Assembly (NCBI GenBank): GCA_037179515.1
Contig: JAXCGZ010007608.1
Coordinates: 69,501-133,500 of the forward strand
Direction: 5' to 3'
From: Halocaridina rubra
Lineage: Eukaryota > Arthropoda > Malacostraca > Decapoda > Atyidae
DNA length: 64,000 nt
In this document: piece after piece, positions 12,638 through 23,455 of the stretch
How the letters are laid out: every line of letters starts with the position of its first letter
Position numbering within the stretch: position 1 is the stretch's first letter
Translations under genes and position numbers: made by a program
Notes under the pieces: model-generated
Database searches by the model: none
The model's input: the letters and a program-made list of their open reading frames with translations, nothing else
Told to the model about the DNA's origin: nothing

Positions 12638-14663
12638 GATTACCTAATTGTGATTACCTAATTGTGTTTACGGGAAAGAGCCCAAAGCTCGTATCTTCCC
12701 GTCTCCTGATCGGTTCCATTTTTAGACTTAGTGATACTTATCATACCTGTCCTTAAAACTATGGATTGAGGTAGCATTAACTACCTCCTCGCTTAGCAAA
12801 TTCCAATTATCAACTACTCTTACACTGAAAAAGTATTTCCTTACATCCTGCAAACAAGTTTTCTTCCGAAGCTTCAAACTATGACCTCTAGTTCTAGAGC
12901 CAGCCATATCGAAATATCGATCCCTATCCACTCTATCATAACCATGAAGGAATTTAAAGACTGTCACCATATCCCCCCTTACTCTTCTAGCTTCGAGTGA
13001 TGGCAAGTCTAATTCCCTCAGCCTCTCATCATAACCGAGATTGCGTATTTCTGGCACCAGTTTTGTGGCATGTCTTTGAACTTTTTCAAGCTTAGCTATG
13101 TGCTTTTTCAAGTGCGGATTCCAAAAGGGGGCTGCATATTCGAGTTTTGGCCTCACATAGGTTACATAAATATTTCTGAACATTTCCTTGTCCATGTGCC
13201 TGAAGGCTACCCTTACATTTGATAAGAATGCATATGCTGCCCTTACTACGCCATTTATATGTATTTCTGGAGACAAATCTGCCAATATGTTTACTCCTAG
13301 ATCTCTCTCATTTTCTGTCTCCTGAAGTTGTACTCCAGCCACCGAGTAGTCAAGCTTGGGCCTTCTTGCACTTGTACCCATTCTCATTACCTTACATTTT
13401 GAGGTATTGAATTTCATTAGCCACTTTTCTGACCACTCATGCAGATTATTTAGATCCTCCTGAAGTTCTCTACCATTGTTCTCGTTTTTTACTTTCTTCA
13501 CAATCTTTGCATCATCTGCAAACATATTCATGAATGAATTTACAGACTCTGGTAGGTCATTTACATATACAAGGAACAAAAGTGGCCCTAAAACTGAACC
13601 CTGTGGAACTCCACTACTAACTCTTCTCCATTCAGACACTGAGTGTCTTACTCTAACCCTCTGTTCCCTTCCTTCTAAGTAAGTTTTTATCCATTCCAAG
13701 ACATTTCCACCTATTCTAGCCATTGATTGCAGCTTCCTAATAAGTCTCCCATGTGGAACAGTGTCAAACGCTTTCTGGAAGTCTAGGAATATGCAATCTG
13801 CCCAGCCCTCTCTTTCCTGTAAGATTTGGCTTACCTCATCATAAAATTCTAATAAGTTTGTTACTGTTGATCTTCCTTCTCTGAAGCCATGTTGCCTCAC
13901 TGACAAAAAGTTGAAGGATTCCAAGTGAAGAGAGATATGTTTCCATAGTAGTTTCTCCATAACTTTGCAAACTATGCTGGTCAAGGAAACTGGTCTATAG
14001 TTCAGAGCCGTATCCCTCCTTCCCTTTTTGAAGATAGGTATCACATTTGCTTGTTTCCAGCATCTTGGAATCTCCCCCGACTCCAATGACTCCTTAAATA
14101 TGATACTTAGTGCCACTGATATTGTGTTTGCGCATTTTTTAAGCACATGAGGGGATATGTCATCAGGACCTGTAGCTTTATGAACATCTAAATCCATCAG
14201 CGCTTTGCATACCTCTGTGGCTGTAAGGTTGATGTTCTCTAATACCGGCCCTTGAGCTTCTATCACTGCAATCTGAGGGGGTGGGGTATTTTCTACTGTA
14301 AATACTGACTGAAACTCCTTGTTCAATTCTTTGCAGATCTCTTCGTCCGTCTCAGTGATGCTTCCATCCGCTCTCTTTAGCCTTAAAACCTGTTCTTTTA
14401 CCTTCAGTTTTCCTCTGATAAAGCTGTGGAAAAGCTTGGGATTTTCTTTCGCCTTCCTGGTGATGTCCCTCTCATAATCTTTCTCTGCCTCTCTCCTTTT
14501 ACTTAGGTAGTCATTTCTTGCTCTTTTGTAGGTTTGCCAGGCATTTATGTTTTTTCTCCTCCTATACCTTTTCCAGCATTTGTCTCTCCACTCCTTAGCT
14601 CTTTTACACCCATTATCGAACCATTTCTCTCTGGCATGAATTACACCTACTTTGGTGACAGGT
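12638..14663 (-). mobile_element. CR1-like LINE copy C, 5'-truncated, bounded by microsatellites
   Basis: The 3' end lies at the low coordinate: two units of the terminal motif (GATTACCTAATTGT on the plus strand) directly abut (TATG)n. The 5' truncation at about 14663 comes directly after GGTGACAGGTATG, where the intact copy at 53150 continues GCAGCAATC. Here it passes into (TATG)n and then (TA)n. Both ends therefore sit in the same kind of microsatellite. Confidence 0.85.
12728..14662 (-). CDS. LINE ORF2, linker and reverse transcriptase, open but 5'-truncated
   Basis: About 645 codons with no stop, from [15 protein letters not shown] to [11 protein letters not shown] motifs are complete: [43 protein letters not shown] and FADD. 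The endonuclease is missing, so the copy cannot move by itself. The computed frame runs on into the (TA)n as an Ile/Tyr string; that part is not protein. Lack of decay suggests a young insertion. Confidence 0.8.
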   Translation of the reverse strand, partial: PVTKVGVIHAREKWFDNGCKRAKEWRDKCWKRYRRRKNINAWQTYKRARNDYLSKRREAEKDYERDITRKAKENPKLFHSFIRGKLKVKEQVLRLKRADGSITETDEEICKELNKEFQSVFTVENTPPPQIAVIEAQGPVLENINLTATEVCKALMDLDVHKATGPDDISPHVLKKCANTISVALSIIFKESLESGEIPRCWKQANVIPIFKKGRRDTALNYRPVSLTSIVCKVMEKLLWKHISLHLESFNFLSVRQHGFREGRSTVTNLLEFYDEVSQILQEREGWADCIFLDFQKAFDTVPHGRLIRKLQSMARIGGNVLEWIKTYLEGREQRVRVRHSVSEWRRVSSGVPQGSVLGPLLFLVYVNDLPESVNSFMNMFADDAKIVKKVKNENNGRELQEDLNNLHEWSEKWLMKFNTSKCKVMRMGTSARRPKLDYSVAGVQLQETENERDLGVNILADLSPEIHINGVVRAAYAFLSNVRVAFRHMDKEMFRNIYVTYVRPKLEYAAPFWNPHLKKHIAKLEKVQRHATKLVPEIRNLGYDERLRELDLPSLEARRVRGDMVTVFKFLHGYDRVDRDRYFDMAGSRTRGHSLKLRKKTCLQDVRKYFFSVRVVDNWNLLSEEVVNATSIHSFKDRYDKYH

Positions 14664-14816
<153 letters not shown>

Positions 14817-14817
14817 T

Positions 14818-14872
14818 ATGGCATCAATATCCCTTGTTAGGGGGTGGCCGAGCCAAAAAAAAAAAAAAGTAA
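14818..14872 (+). repeat. Fragment of a GGGGGTGGC repeat with A tail
   Basis: TTAGGGGGTGGCCGAGCC followed by 14 A. It matches the core of the repeat family at 21695, 36030, 36950 and 37490. Too short to classify. Confidence 0.45.
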
Positions 14873-15950
14873 TCATCACGATCCACACTTACCTCAACCA
14901 CTTCTCTTAGTTGTTTGGGGATAAAGGGTTGCCATGTTTCACACCTTTCACCCTGGTTGGGTCATCCACAAATTAGGCTTGTTGTTTTGTTCTTGGATGT
15001 TCACCCTTGAGGGTGAGCGGACCTTCCACTTGTGGCCCGCAGGTGGGGTGAGATTTTTTTTGAAGTGTACGTGGTATTCGCTCTTGCGGGCAAATGGGCT
15101 TTCCTGTTGGTGAGAAGGTGGGGTGAAATCTTGTTATTGTTGGTGATCGGACTTTCCTAATTGGCCCGCAGGTGAGATTGTGCAAAACTGAAAGATAGCG
15201 GAGAGCATAAGTATTCAGTTGTGAATTATTAGTTTACATCAAACAATTTAAATGAATTCCTGTTTTGGGGTGAGAGAGAGTTATTGCATGGTTATCTTGG
15301 TGGAGGGTATTGTCTGATAATATTTAGTAGATTGTTCATGTGGTTATTTGTTGCTAGTCTGATGATGGAGCTAGCAACATGAATGGCATTTGGGTCTTCG
15401 CTAGATGTTGCGGGGGCACCAGTTTTTCGTCGTATTTCTGAAAAAGAATCACATTCCAGGATGTAATGTAGCAGTGGATGTGGTGAGGCTACCTGGCAAT
15501 AGGTGCATTCCCTGATGATATCCTCCACTATTTGCCAGGTGCACTTGTACTCGAGTCTCAGACGGTACACATTGAGCTCAGTGCTTCGTAGAAGGCTCTT
15601 AGGCAGGGTGATACGCCGAAGATCAGTGGTGGCTTTGTACCACCAGGTGGAGGGGGAGCCATTGTCTGTGCACAGGTTGTGTTTAGTTATTAAGGTGTTA
15701 AGGAGTGGCTTGGTGGCTTTATTTTTTATCTGTTGCATCCCAGGAGACAGAGATATCTGGATTTCTGCTCTGAGAGTGGCTTGTTTGGCGGCTTGATCGG
15801 CTTCCTCATTTCCCTTGATGCCGACGTGGCTGGGAATCCAGGCAAGAGTGATGGCTTTTCCAAGGCTGGTTGTCCTGTGGTAGTGGCTGAGGATGGTGGT
15901 GATGATGCGTGCATTGTCTCTGAGGTGTGGCTTCTTGATGGCCAGCCGCA
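14873..15950 (-). mobile_element. 3' end of an I-type LINE (second copy, opposite direction)
   Basis: The minus strand carries the RNase H C-terminal half, the terminal zinc-like motif and the 3' UTR modules (14990-15180) of the element at 6115-12416. The 3' boundary near 14873 is inferred. Homology ends at about 15945, inside the RNase H region, which marks the 5' truncation. Confidence 0.75.
15292..15950 (-). CDS. LINE ORF2 C-terminus: RNase H end and Cys/His tail, 5'-truncated
   Basis: About 218 codons are open without a break. RNase H residues in ITLAWIPSHVGIKGNEEAD are present, followed by VYRLRLEYKCTWQIV and a CTYCQ...HYILEC tail, ending in RQYPPPR. It shows what the corresponding frame-broken region at 11640-12089 should read as. 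The first acidic residues of RNase H are missing. Confidence 0.75.
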
Positions 15951-16047
15951 ACTGGTTATCTCCACTGCTTCATCACCAGGCAACTCCCCTTACAGTCCAT
16001 CACAGTTCACTGTGCTAGCAGGTGCGATAAATCCCTTTGGCTCTTGT

Positions 16048-16165
16048 CATCTATACACAATCTTCCTCCACTCATTCCTATTTCTTGCACGCACTCTTCC
16101 CTGATCCACTGACAAGCCACGTGCAATCAATACCCTTTTCACGCCATCTATCCCTCTCATGCTAG
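16048..16165 (-). pseudogene. Terminal fragment of another LINE ORF2 (RTE-like)
   Basis: The minus strand reads RGIDGVKRVLIARGLS then RARNRNEWRKIVYR and a stop. Ending in a basic, Trp-containing segment (NEWRKIVY) is typical of RTE-type or related LINE ORF2 proteins, by family knowledge. Only about 38 residues remain. It lies between the truncated I-type LINE and an (AAT)n tract. Confidence 0.4.
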
Positions 16166-16170
16166 GTCTC

Positions 16171-16212
<42 letters not shown>
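16171..16212. repeat. Microsatellite (AAT)n
   Basis: About 14 uninterrupted AAT units at the edge of the RTE-like fragment. Confidence 0.9.
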
Positions 16213-16213
<1 letters not shown>

Positions 16214-16239
16214 GTTACTAACTTTAATTAAAATTTATA

Positions 16240-16650
16240 TAAGTTTTTAGGAATGATTCATAGAAATTATACAGTATATTGTTTTTAAGAAGGGCTTTTA
16301 CAATCATTACTGCAAATTTTTGTGATATTAGCCCTGAAATATGAAATAAGTTGAGATTCATTGATACTCGAAATTGTAATATGTAATTTATAATTTAAAA
16401 AACTTTTAGAATGGATACAAAAATAGACTTTTTACTAAGAACTTTCACAATTATTAATTAAAATTTATGTTAAATTAACCCTAAAATAGTAAAATGAATT
16501 GAGAATCTTTAACGACTTAATTCATAACTCTTTCAAGTTTTTAGGAAACAAATGGATAAAATAAAGTTTTTAAGAAAAACTTTTACAATTACTAATGCAA
16601 ATTTATGCTAAATTAAATTTAAAATAGTAAAATAAATTGAGAGCCATTAC
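16240..16650 (+). repeat. Three diverged tandem units of about 147 bp, AT-rich
   Basis: The words CTTTTACAATCATTACTGCA, then CAATTATTAATTAAAATTTA, then CTTTTACAATTACTAATGCA start matching blocks near 16296, 16442 and 16587. Each is followed by an ATTAACCC-like word, AAATAGTAAAAT-like words and GAATTGAGA. No coding potential. 16651-16959 holds nothing I recognise. Confidence 0.55.
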
Positions 16651-16959
16651 ACCTACTTTTAGTGGGTGCTAATTGCATGATTTCATCAATATGTCAGTAA
16701 GCAGAACCTTCAGTCCAATCGTTTGTCAGCAGTAGATGATGACAATAATCTTGTGTTAAGTGTCGGAGAATGGACGTGGATGTCATGATGGTATATTCAT
16801 ATAATATTGTTATTAATACCATTAATACCGTTTTGTCTGATTTTAACCGCGTATTTTCAGTCATTTTCATTGTGTAATGAAACCACTACAAAATTACACA
16901 TCCTAGTCTGGTACTTAACGAGATTACTTTTATATGTGTCGCAATTAGTCCCTATTTGG

Positions 16960-17230
16960 GGGGTAGACACAGATGGATTGAGACCTAACGTCATGCCGTG
17001 GGTTCGAATGCGGGTCCGTCACCTCCCGAATTAAACACAAATCTACTACTGCGATCCCCTTATATGCCAAGAGCATCTGTCGTTCTCCTGGTGGACACCT
17101 TGACTAATGCCCTGCCGTGTGCTCGAATATAGGTCTGTCACCACCCTAATCGAGCACTCACTAACTACGGCGGTCCACTTTTGTGCCAACTACCTGTGGC
17201 GTTCCCTGGTGGATACCCATCCAAGCACTA
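16960..17230 (+). repeat. Two diverged copies of a tRNA-like SINE or repeat unit
   Basis: GGGTTCGAATGCGGGTCCGTCACC (near 16998; only its first half resembles a tRNA B box) and GTGCTCGAATATAGGTCTGT (near 17119) begin matching blocks. Both continue to CTGGTGGACAC or CTGGTGGATAC words. A tandem or double SINE insertion is the simplest reading. Confidence 0.4.
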
Positions 17231-18129
17231 TCCAGACCCAAAGGGGCTCAACTTCACTGATCGAGAGAATAGCAGCGTACCCTCCATTTTATGGCCATTG
17301 GCCTTGGTACACCGCATAAAGATTCATTTTATTCACCCATTCTGTAACTAACCTAACTGGACCTAGCAAGTCTAAACTAGTTAGGTTAGTTATATAAATT
17401 GCATAAAGCATATCTTTACCCTTAGCCATTTGTTATTGGGCTAGAGAAATCCCCATGCATTGTACTTAATTTATAGTTTCAAACTTTGTACTTCATGGGC
17501 TCACAGACATAGTTTGATGTTTGACTTGTCCCTGTGGCTTTCAGAGTTGGAGACAGTGAAGCTATTAAATTCGTTTTATGGACCTTTCCATAATTCTTTT
17601 ATACCTCATCAACCGCTTTATACACCCTTCCATTACTCGTTTTATACCTCAATAAGTAGTAATTCTTTGACATATACATTTAAAACTCATGTCACCCACT
17701 CCTAGAAAAGTGATACTTTGGTGAAAATCATGCAAATGAAGTTACAGATAAAACTACAACTGACACTGCAGAAAGCTTGCCATATATGCCTTCCCATCTT
17801 ATCCTTAAATACACTGTGCCATGGTTAAGTTAGTAAACAAACAAACAAACATTTGTTTCCAATATTGTATAATGGTTATTCATACACAATCTAAAAGTAA
17901 CTTATTAGTAGACATGTAATTGAACTTATAAGTAAGAGGGTAATACATACAGTTAAATTAAATATAGTTTCCTAGAAAATAATAATACTGTAATAAAATG
18001 TTAACAATAATGTTAATAATAAAGTAGTAATAAAAACACTCGATACAGGATCGTTATTATCAGCAGCATCACCATATTTGTTTTCCTTACAATGAGAATA
18101 ATTAGTTCTTAAGTTAGAGAACAAAGAAG
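17231..18129. other. AT-rich stretch without recognised genes
   Basis: Mostly unique-looking AT-rich DNA. It has a TTAGG-like word cluster (TAACTAACCTAACTGG and TAGTTAGGTTAGTTA, 17347-17393), a short (CAAA)n at about 17835 and ATAATAATA-type words at 17980-18030. Confidence 0.5.
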
Positions 18130-18190
18130 GCGATATCAGTTTACATATAGAGAGGTTAGTGTTAAGGGAAATTACATTAAATCATTAAGT

Positions 18191-21115
18191 TTAGTTAATG
18201 TGTGAGTAGCAACTACTTGTCCAAAAGGAAACTACTGTATACAGTTTGCCTTTGAAAGCTCCGAAGGAGGATGAATTTTTAAGATGCTGTGGAATATTGT
18301 TCCAAAGTGTTGGCCCTTTAATAGTTATCATCTTTGAACCTGCTTCTGTGTTTGTTCTCTGAATAAAGAGCTCACTACTATGTCTTGTGTTGGTTTCCTT
18401 TATATCCCTGACTGTTTTTAAATCAAATAGCCAGCTAGGATAATGATGGTTCAAAATTTTGTATACGAAAACATAAACAGCATAAGGGACTTTGTTTTCT
18501 ACCTGCAGCCACCCAAGTTTTTTGAGAGTTGGTGTGATGTGGTCATATTTCTTATTCCTCCCAAGGCAACTCGAGCTGCAAATTTAATAAGTTTCTGTAT
18601 TCTGTTTATCTAAGTCTCAGAGGTAGCTCCCCAAACAGTTGTGCAGTAATTAATGTGACTTAGGGCTAGAGACTCAACAACAGTTATTTGAGTGGTAGTC
18701 TCAAAATTGTCTTTTATATGTGATAAGTACATTAATGTTCCTGTAACCTTTTTGCATACTTTATCTATGTGGGAATCAAACAACATGTAGTATCAAAGTG
18801 AGTTAATAGGTTTTTACTGTTTTGCTAGGTGTAATGATATTGCTGCAAAAATTAATTGTTGTGTTTTCTGGAATTTATGCTATATGGAACCTTGAACCAT
18901 TAAACATGCGTTGTGTTTTACTTTTGTTAACAGCCCAATTTCTTAAAATTAGGTATTAATTTTTGACAGAGTGTTTTCTGCTCTTAAGGTTAGCTCTGGG
19001 AGATTATTAATATCACCACTAAGGAGTAGTTGAGTGTCATCTGCATATTGTATGACTAAACAGTCAGATATGAAAGAAGATAGATCATTTACGTAAATGG
19101 AGAAGAGGATAGGACCAAGTACTGATCCTTGTGGAACACCAAATGAAAAATTATTTTGCATAGAGATAATGTTGTTAAGACGGATAGACTGTTTGTGATA
19201 AGGTGGATATTCTCTAAACCAGCTCGAATCAATATTTAGGTTAGTACATTTACTTATAAGAATTTCTTGGTTTACACTGTCGAAGGCTTTTGATAAGTCT
19301 AATAATACAAGCAGAGAGATTTTTTTCATGTCTATATTATTATAAATACTATTTGTAATTTTGAGCAGTGCAATTTCCGTCGAGAGGTCGACAGATCAGT
19401 TCCCGTTCAGGACCGAGAGTTTAAGCTGTTTACTGGGAAGGATACTGCTGTGGCTCAACACCACAGTGGGGGGTTGGGGCTTGCACCGGCTGACGCCCGC
19501 CAGAGCAGGGCGAGCCCGATGGGGGCTAACTGCACTTTAACGTTTTAACTTTAAATATGACATAAGTTGGCATGCAACAATTTTTTGTAATATTTTAGAG
19601 AAAATGGGTAGCAGGGAAATGGGACGATAGTTTGTCACATCTTCTTTATTCCCCTTTTTATGCAGAGGTATTACATGTGATTTTTTCCAAGAGTCAGGAA
19701 ACCTTTTAGTAACAATGGAAATGTTCATAATAGCTAGAATATAAGATACAATCATGGGTAGAGCATCTTTGATGAATTGAAATGGTATACCATCTGGACC
19801 ATAAGAGTCAGAGTTTCTTAGGCTCTTTATGGTAAGAATTAGGGTAGCACAATCGATAGGATTTATCTTGAAGTACTCTCTTGTGGATACATTGGAAGAA
19901 TTGAAATATAAGTACTGTAATTACTCATATTCACTGAGTTGATGTTTTCTTGTGTTTTCTCATGTATTTTTCCTGTTAGTAAAATAGTTATCAAAGTTTT
20001 TCGCTTTGTCTTTCAACTCCGTAATATTTTCATAATTTTCTGAGGTAGTCTTTTCAGTTGGTATCATGCTTCTTATCACTATCCATGTTGCCACTGTATC
20101 ATGTCTAGGGTCATTAAATAGTTTTTTTGTAAAAGTCTTGTTTTACTTACATCGATGGGAGATCTGACATGTTTCTTTTCTGCTTTATAACGTTTACGGA
20201 GAGTCATATCATATCTATTAATTTTTAGCTCTTTTTGTATTTGATTTCTGATTTGCATTGCCTCTTTGATGTCATTAGTTAGCCAGGGGGCTAAGGGGTG
20301 GGTTATTTTTCTTATAACAATGGGTGCACAACTATCTAAGCATTCACGGAAGACTTTAGTTAGAATCTCAACCTGCAAATCAATGTTATCTGTGTTTATT
20401 ATACTATTAAGTACATTTGTGTTGTTGATTAATGCTTCACAAAAGTTATCAAGGCAGTAATTTTTCAGACACCGGAATGTTTTGAAGAGAGGCTTCCTTT
20501 TCGGCTTGTTTATGTTTAGCATAGCAATGTTGAGCTCGTGATCTGCATTTGGGCAGGGAACTACATCCCAATGGGGTATACTTTGCACTTTATTTGTTAT
20601 TATCAGATTTATTAGAGTCCTAGAATTAGGGGTTATGCGGGTCGGTTTTGTCACTTTTTGTGTTAACTTCACAGTGTTGATCACCCTTTTAATTTTGTTA
20701 TCTGCTGAGAGCAAGTCATCATTAAAGTCACCAAGTATGTATGCGGGTTTATGGCGCACACAGGTATTTCTATATGTTTCTAGCAGATGACTGAATGAAC
20801 TGCAAGGTGCTTTTGGGTGACGATAACACACCCTACAATGGAAGATGGAAGTTTCTGATACTGCACAGTGATCCATAAATCTTCGAGCTCTTCAGTTTTT
20901 TCTAGACCTGTGGATATTTCTGATGCCCTAAGGAAATTTCTAACATAATTACAGACCCCCACCCCCTTGGCCATGGTCATTGCAAAATATTTTAAACTCG
21001 GGGATATTCTCATATTTATTTTCAGTTGTAGGAGGAAGCCAAGTTTCACTTTCACATTATTATTTCCTCAAAATGAGCGAGAAGGGACTGAGCGTTCATA
21101 TGTACTAATGTTACA
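18191..21115 (-). pseudogene. LINE ORF2 of the third family, fragmented
   Basis: Open pieces lie at 20780-21055 and 20079-20876 (endonuclease and linker, with ILGDFNDD and an ADHELN motif in place of the usual SDH), 19537-19755 (RT fingers), 18949-19329 (RT palm: [38 protein letters not shown]) and 18191-18454 (C-terminal GPTLWNNIPQHLKNSSSF...FKGKLY). The words between 18454 and 18949 are too decayed to read in one frame. Frame breaks and the insertion at 19393 disable it. Confidence 0.7.
19393..19545. mobile_element. GC-rich insertion inside the third LINE (unclassified)
   Basis: The minus-strand RT frame reads normally up to MSYLKLKR (19540) and again from DLSTEIALLKITNS (19388 downward). 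The roughly 150 bases between are strikingly GC-rich (GGGGGTTGGGGCTTGCACCG, CCCGCCAGAGCAGGGCGAGC) in AT-rich surroundings and do not code RT. It replaces the expected RT residues before LSTE. It could be a SINE or a piece of structural RNA. I recognise no tRNA, 5S or U1 sequence. Confidence 0.5.
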
Positions 21116-21490
21116 TTCTTACCATGTTTCATCAGGGTAGTATCCGTAGTCATAGTTGTAGATGTTCTTGGGTTTGTCCATGATTTATTTCGACTGTATG
21201 ATTCTGCTGGGAATTCATCATCATAGTGTGTTATGGTGTTAGCCCATGGATCCTGGTGTCTGTACCTGCTGTTGGATTGGTAACGCTGATTTGAGTATGT
21301 GCCATGGTATGATCGGGCCTTCTCAAAGTTTGTATGCCTAGGTGAGTTTCTAGAGTTGTAAGAGCCATCTCTCCAGGAGAAGTCTCTTGTGCATGGACAG
21401 CGATAAGAGAGGTTTGTATTGTGTCTCTTTCTGTAGTCTCGTGGATAGGGGATCGTTTCATAACCCCTTCGTTGCTTATTCAGGTATGAC

Positions 21491-21694
21491 TGTAGTTTGG
21501 GATATTTTTAAGATAACCCAGGTTGTGTCCACTGTTTTCCCCCGCTAAATTAGTTTGGTTATGTTAGTTAGGTCAGGTTAGTGTAGTTGCATTAGATTAT
21601 GTTAGGTTAGATTATGTTTGTTTTTTTACTTTATTTTACAATAAAACGTAAATCTATTTCTCTATATATACAAGTGCCATATTTTCCTTCTAAA
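21491..21694. other. Spacer with TTAGG-like words
   Basis: GTTAGTTAGGTCAGGTTAG and GTTAGGTTAGATTATG words (21557-21618) are degenerate relatives of the arthropod telomere motif TTAGG. Similar clusters are at 17347-17393 and 23640-23690. Such words are common in arthropod genomes and do not show a telomere. Confidence 0.4.
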
Positions 21695-21850
21695 GGGGGA
21701 GGCTGAGTCAAAGCAAAATATTTTGAGTCTTTGCAGGAAACATATAAAGAGGAGAGGATTCCCTGTCCTCTAGCTCCGCTCCCTTTAGAAAACTTTTACA
21801 ATGCGCAGGGGAACATGGAGGAAGTATTTTTGTCCCCCTCTCCCTTGGGA
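21695..21850 (+). repeat. Short interspersed repeat, family A
   Basis: It begins at AAAGGGGGAGGCTGAGTCAA, continues with AGCAAAATATTTTGA, TCTTTGCAGGAAAC and a GAGGATTCCC word, and ends near GGGGAACATGGAGGAAGTAT. Matching copies lie at 36030-36180 (+), 36950-37110 (-) and 37490-37660 (-). TGGCTGAGTCAAAGC resembles a tRNA A box, so a SINE is possible. Sequence from 21851 to 22140 holds nothing else I recognise. Confidence 0.55.
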
Positions 21851-22140
21851 AATATAAAGAATTAAAATAATTCTGGCTTGTGGGCGATATTCATTTAAGT
21901 TATTTTGTCTAGTTCATTTATTTAAATATTACTGCTAGACAACTGCTGTAGATAAGAATATTGTATAAGTAAATCTGCTATTTTTGAATAAGTAATGTTG
22001 ACATTTCTGAAGTGAACTTTTGGCCCGAATTAAGATGAAAGATATCTTAAATGGTCATAAAGATTGTAAAGGTTACTCGTGTGCTTTAAAGTGAATTCAA
22101 CAGTATAGTTGTACCAGCTGAAGCATTGTTTTACTTTCAG

Positions 22141-22361
22141 GTGATGTTGTGAAACCCATTGAATAATGGCAGACCCAGAAGATCAAGGAGTAGAAAGTGG
22201 TTTGGCACAGGCAGTGAATGAGGAGGTACTTGTTAGCTTGCCTGCAGTAGCAGCTGCTATCACCACTGCCAGCCACAACTCCACGTCCTCTCAGGCCACG
22301 ATAGCTTCCTCCATATCGTCCCTTTCTTCTACCATGAATACAACTCCTCCACCCCCATCAG
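22141..22361 (+). CDS. fry: Furry, candidate first coding exon A (start codon 22166)
   Basis: The exon follows a good acceptor (TTTTACTTTCAG, ending 22140), so an untranslated exon probably lies upstream. The ATG at 22166 starts an acidic, then Ser/Thr/Ala-rich, low-complexity N-terminus (MADPEDQGVESGL...TPPPPS). The frame reaches a possible donor CAG|GTTTGG at 22361/22362, leaving phase 1. Phase 1 matches the incoming phase of the exons at 35307 and 36420, and of 34051 if that tandem acceptor is used. Membership in fry is inferred from strand, position and phase, because this low-complexity part has no conserved residues I can match. The coding part is 22166-22361. Confidence 0.5.
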
Positions 22362-22719
22362 GTTTGGCCCTGTTATTCTTACTCAATTACATGTTAAGCT
22401 TTTAGCAATGCTGGTTGTTTATTGACTTCCGACAGGGAATACTTCTAACTGATCTGCTTTAAGATGATTTAGTCATAAGTTCAACCATTAAGTCAGAAGA
22501 AAAACGATCGTATCAGACCATGATGTAGTGTACACTTAACAGTTTAGCATCTTCAAAGTTGTATTGTTGGGTTTATTTGTAACCTTTTTTGGAATAGATT
22601 ATTAGTTCCTGATTATTTTAACCTATTTATGCAAATTTTCTCAGTTAACTATTAATGTCATAATAAAAGATACAAAAATATAAAACATGTAACACTCTAC
22701 AAGTACATATTGTCCAGTC

Positions 22720-22925
22720 ATATGTGGCTGTGTTTGTGTTGGATCTCCTTAAACTGCATTACCAAGTAGCCCTGACTCCCTCCCAAAGATTTCATATGGA
22801 GTGTATGTTGCATTGTTGGCCTATGAGGTTGCGTGTGGTGCAGTCTTCAATAATATGTTTGCTTGTATGAGTTGATGTGTTACTTCCTGGACGGGCATCA
22901 CTGACAGAGTAAAAAGTGACATGGA
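22720..22925. repeat. Dispersed repeat, also at 38500-38730
   Basis: Shared words with 38500-38730 include GTGTATGTTG, ATTGTTGGCCTATG (or TTGTTGACCTATG), GTGCAGTCTTC, TGAGTTGATG-like and GGGCATC-like words, in the same order. Nature unknown. 22362-22719 holds nothing recognised. Confidence 0.4.
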
Positions 22926-23009
22926 AGTGATTTTAAAGGCTGATTAGCCCTCCCTTTCTTAATATTACTTATTTATTTTCCCACAAAACAAGTGACAGTA
23001 AGAGTAGTG

Positions 23010-23240
23010 CCCAGTGAGCTCAGCGATATATGGCCATTTGCTCGAATAAGCAAATGTACCGAAGCAGTAATGCTCGCGACTTTGTTTCATTGGGTTACGG
23101 GTTTGCTGCCTGCCCTGGTGTGAGGTTAAAAAGGGCATCCATTCAGGGTAAAGATCACACTTGCCATAACCAAAGTTCTTCGCAAGTAGGCACCATCCTA
23201 GCCCTTAGCAGAAAAAGAGAGTCTGTGATGTTAAACCAAT
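23010..23240 (+). mobile_element. tRNA-derived-type SINE
   Basis: The 3' part (ACTTGCCATAACCAAAGTTC, then TTCGCAAGTAGGCACC and ATCCTAGCCCTTAGCAGA) matches the 3' part of the SINE at 57647-57838. The head includes a decayed tRNA-like portion (GGGTTACGGGTTTGCTGCC). Its last part is duplicated in tandem just downstream. Confidence 0.6.
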
Positions 23241-23455
23241 AATTTGGATCACATTTGAATAAGAAAATGTGAAGATTTTGTCAGTAATATTTGTTGGGGA
23301 ATAAGTTGAGAAGGATTTAAGAGTAGGCACCGTCCTAGCCCTTGCAGAAAAAGGGAGTCCATGATGTTAAACCAATCACTTGGATCACATTTGAATAAGA
23401 AAATGTGAAGATTTGGTCAGTGATATTTCTTGGGGAATAAGTTGAGAAGGATTTA
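23186..23455 (+). repeat. Tandem duplication, two units of about 136 bp
   Basis: AGTAGGCACCATCCTAGCCC at 23186 and GAGTAGGCACCGTCCTAGCC at 23320 begin two nearly identical blocks. Both contain TTGGATCACATTTGAATAAG, AAAATGTGAAGATTT and GTTGAGAAGGATTTAAGA. It joins the SINE tail with its 3' flank, so the duplication came after the SINE insertion. Confidence 0.8.

Larger units (their letters stand above)
18130..21490 (-). mobile_element. Third LINE family (APE plus RT), near full length, decayed
   Basis: On the minus strand, from high to low coordinate: an Arg/Tyr/Ser-rich ORF1-like end (about 21480-21190), an endonuclease starting VTLVHMNAQSLLAHFEEI (about 21110), GDFNDDLLSADNK (about 20730), an RT with NYRPISLLPIFSKILQK (about 19630) and YADDTQLLL (about 19060), and a C-terminal region ending near 18191. 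The RT words resemble CR1/Crack/Daphne-type elements; the clade is not resolved. A GC-rich insertion at about 19393-19545 splits the RT. Confidence 0.75.
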
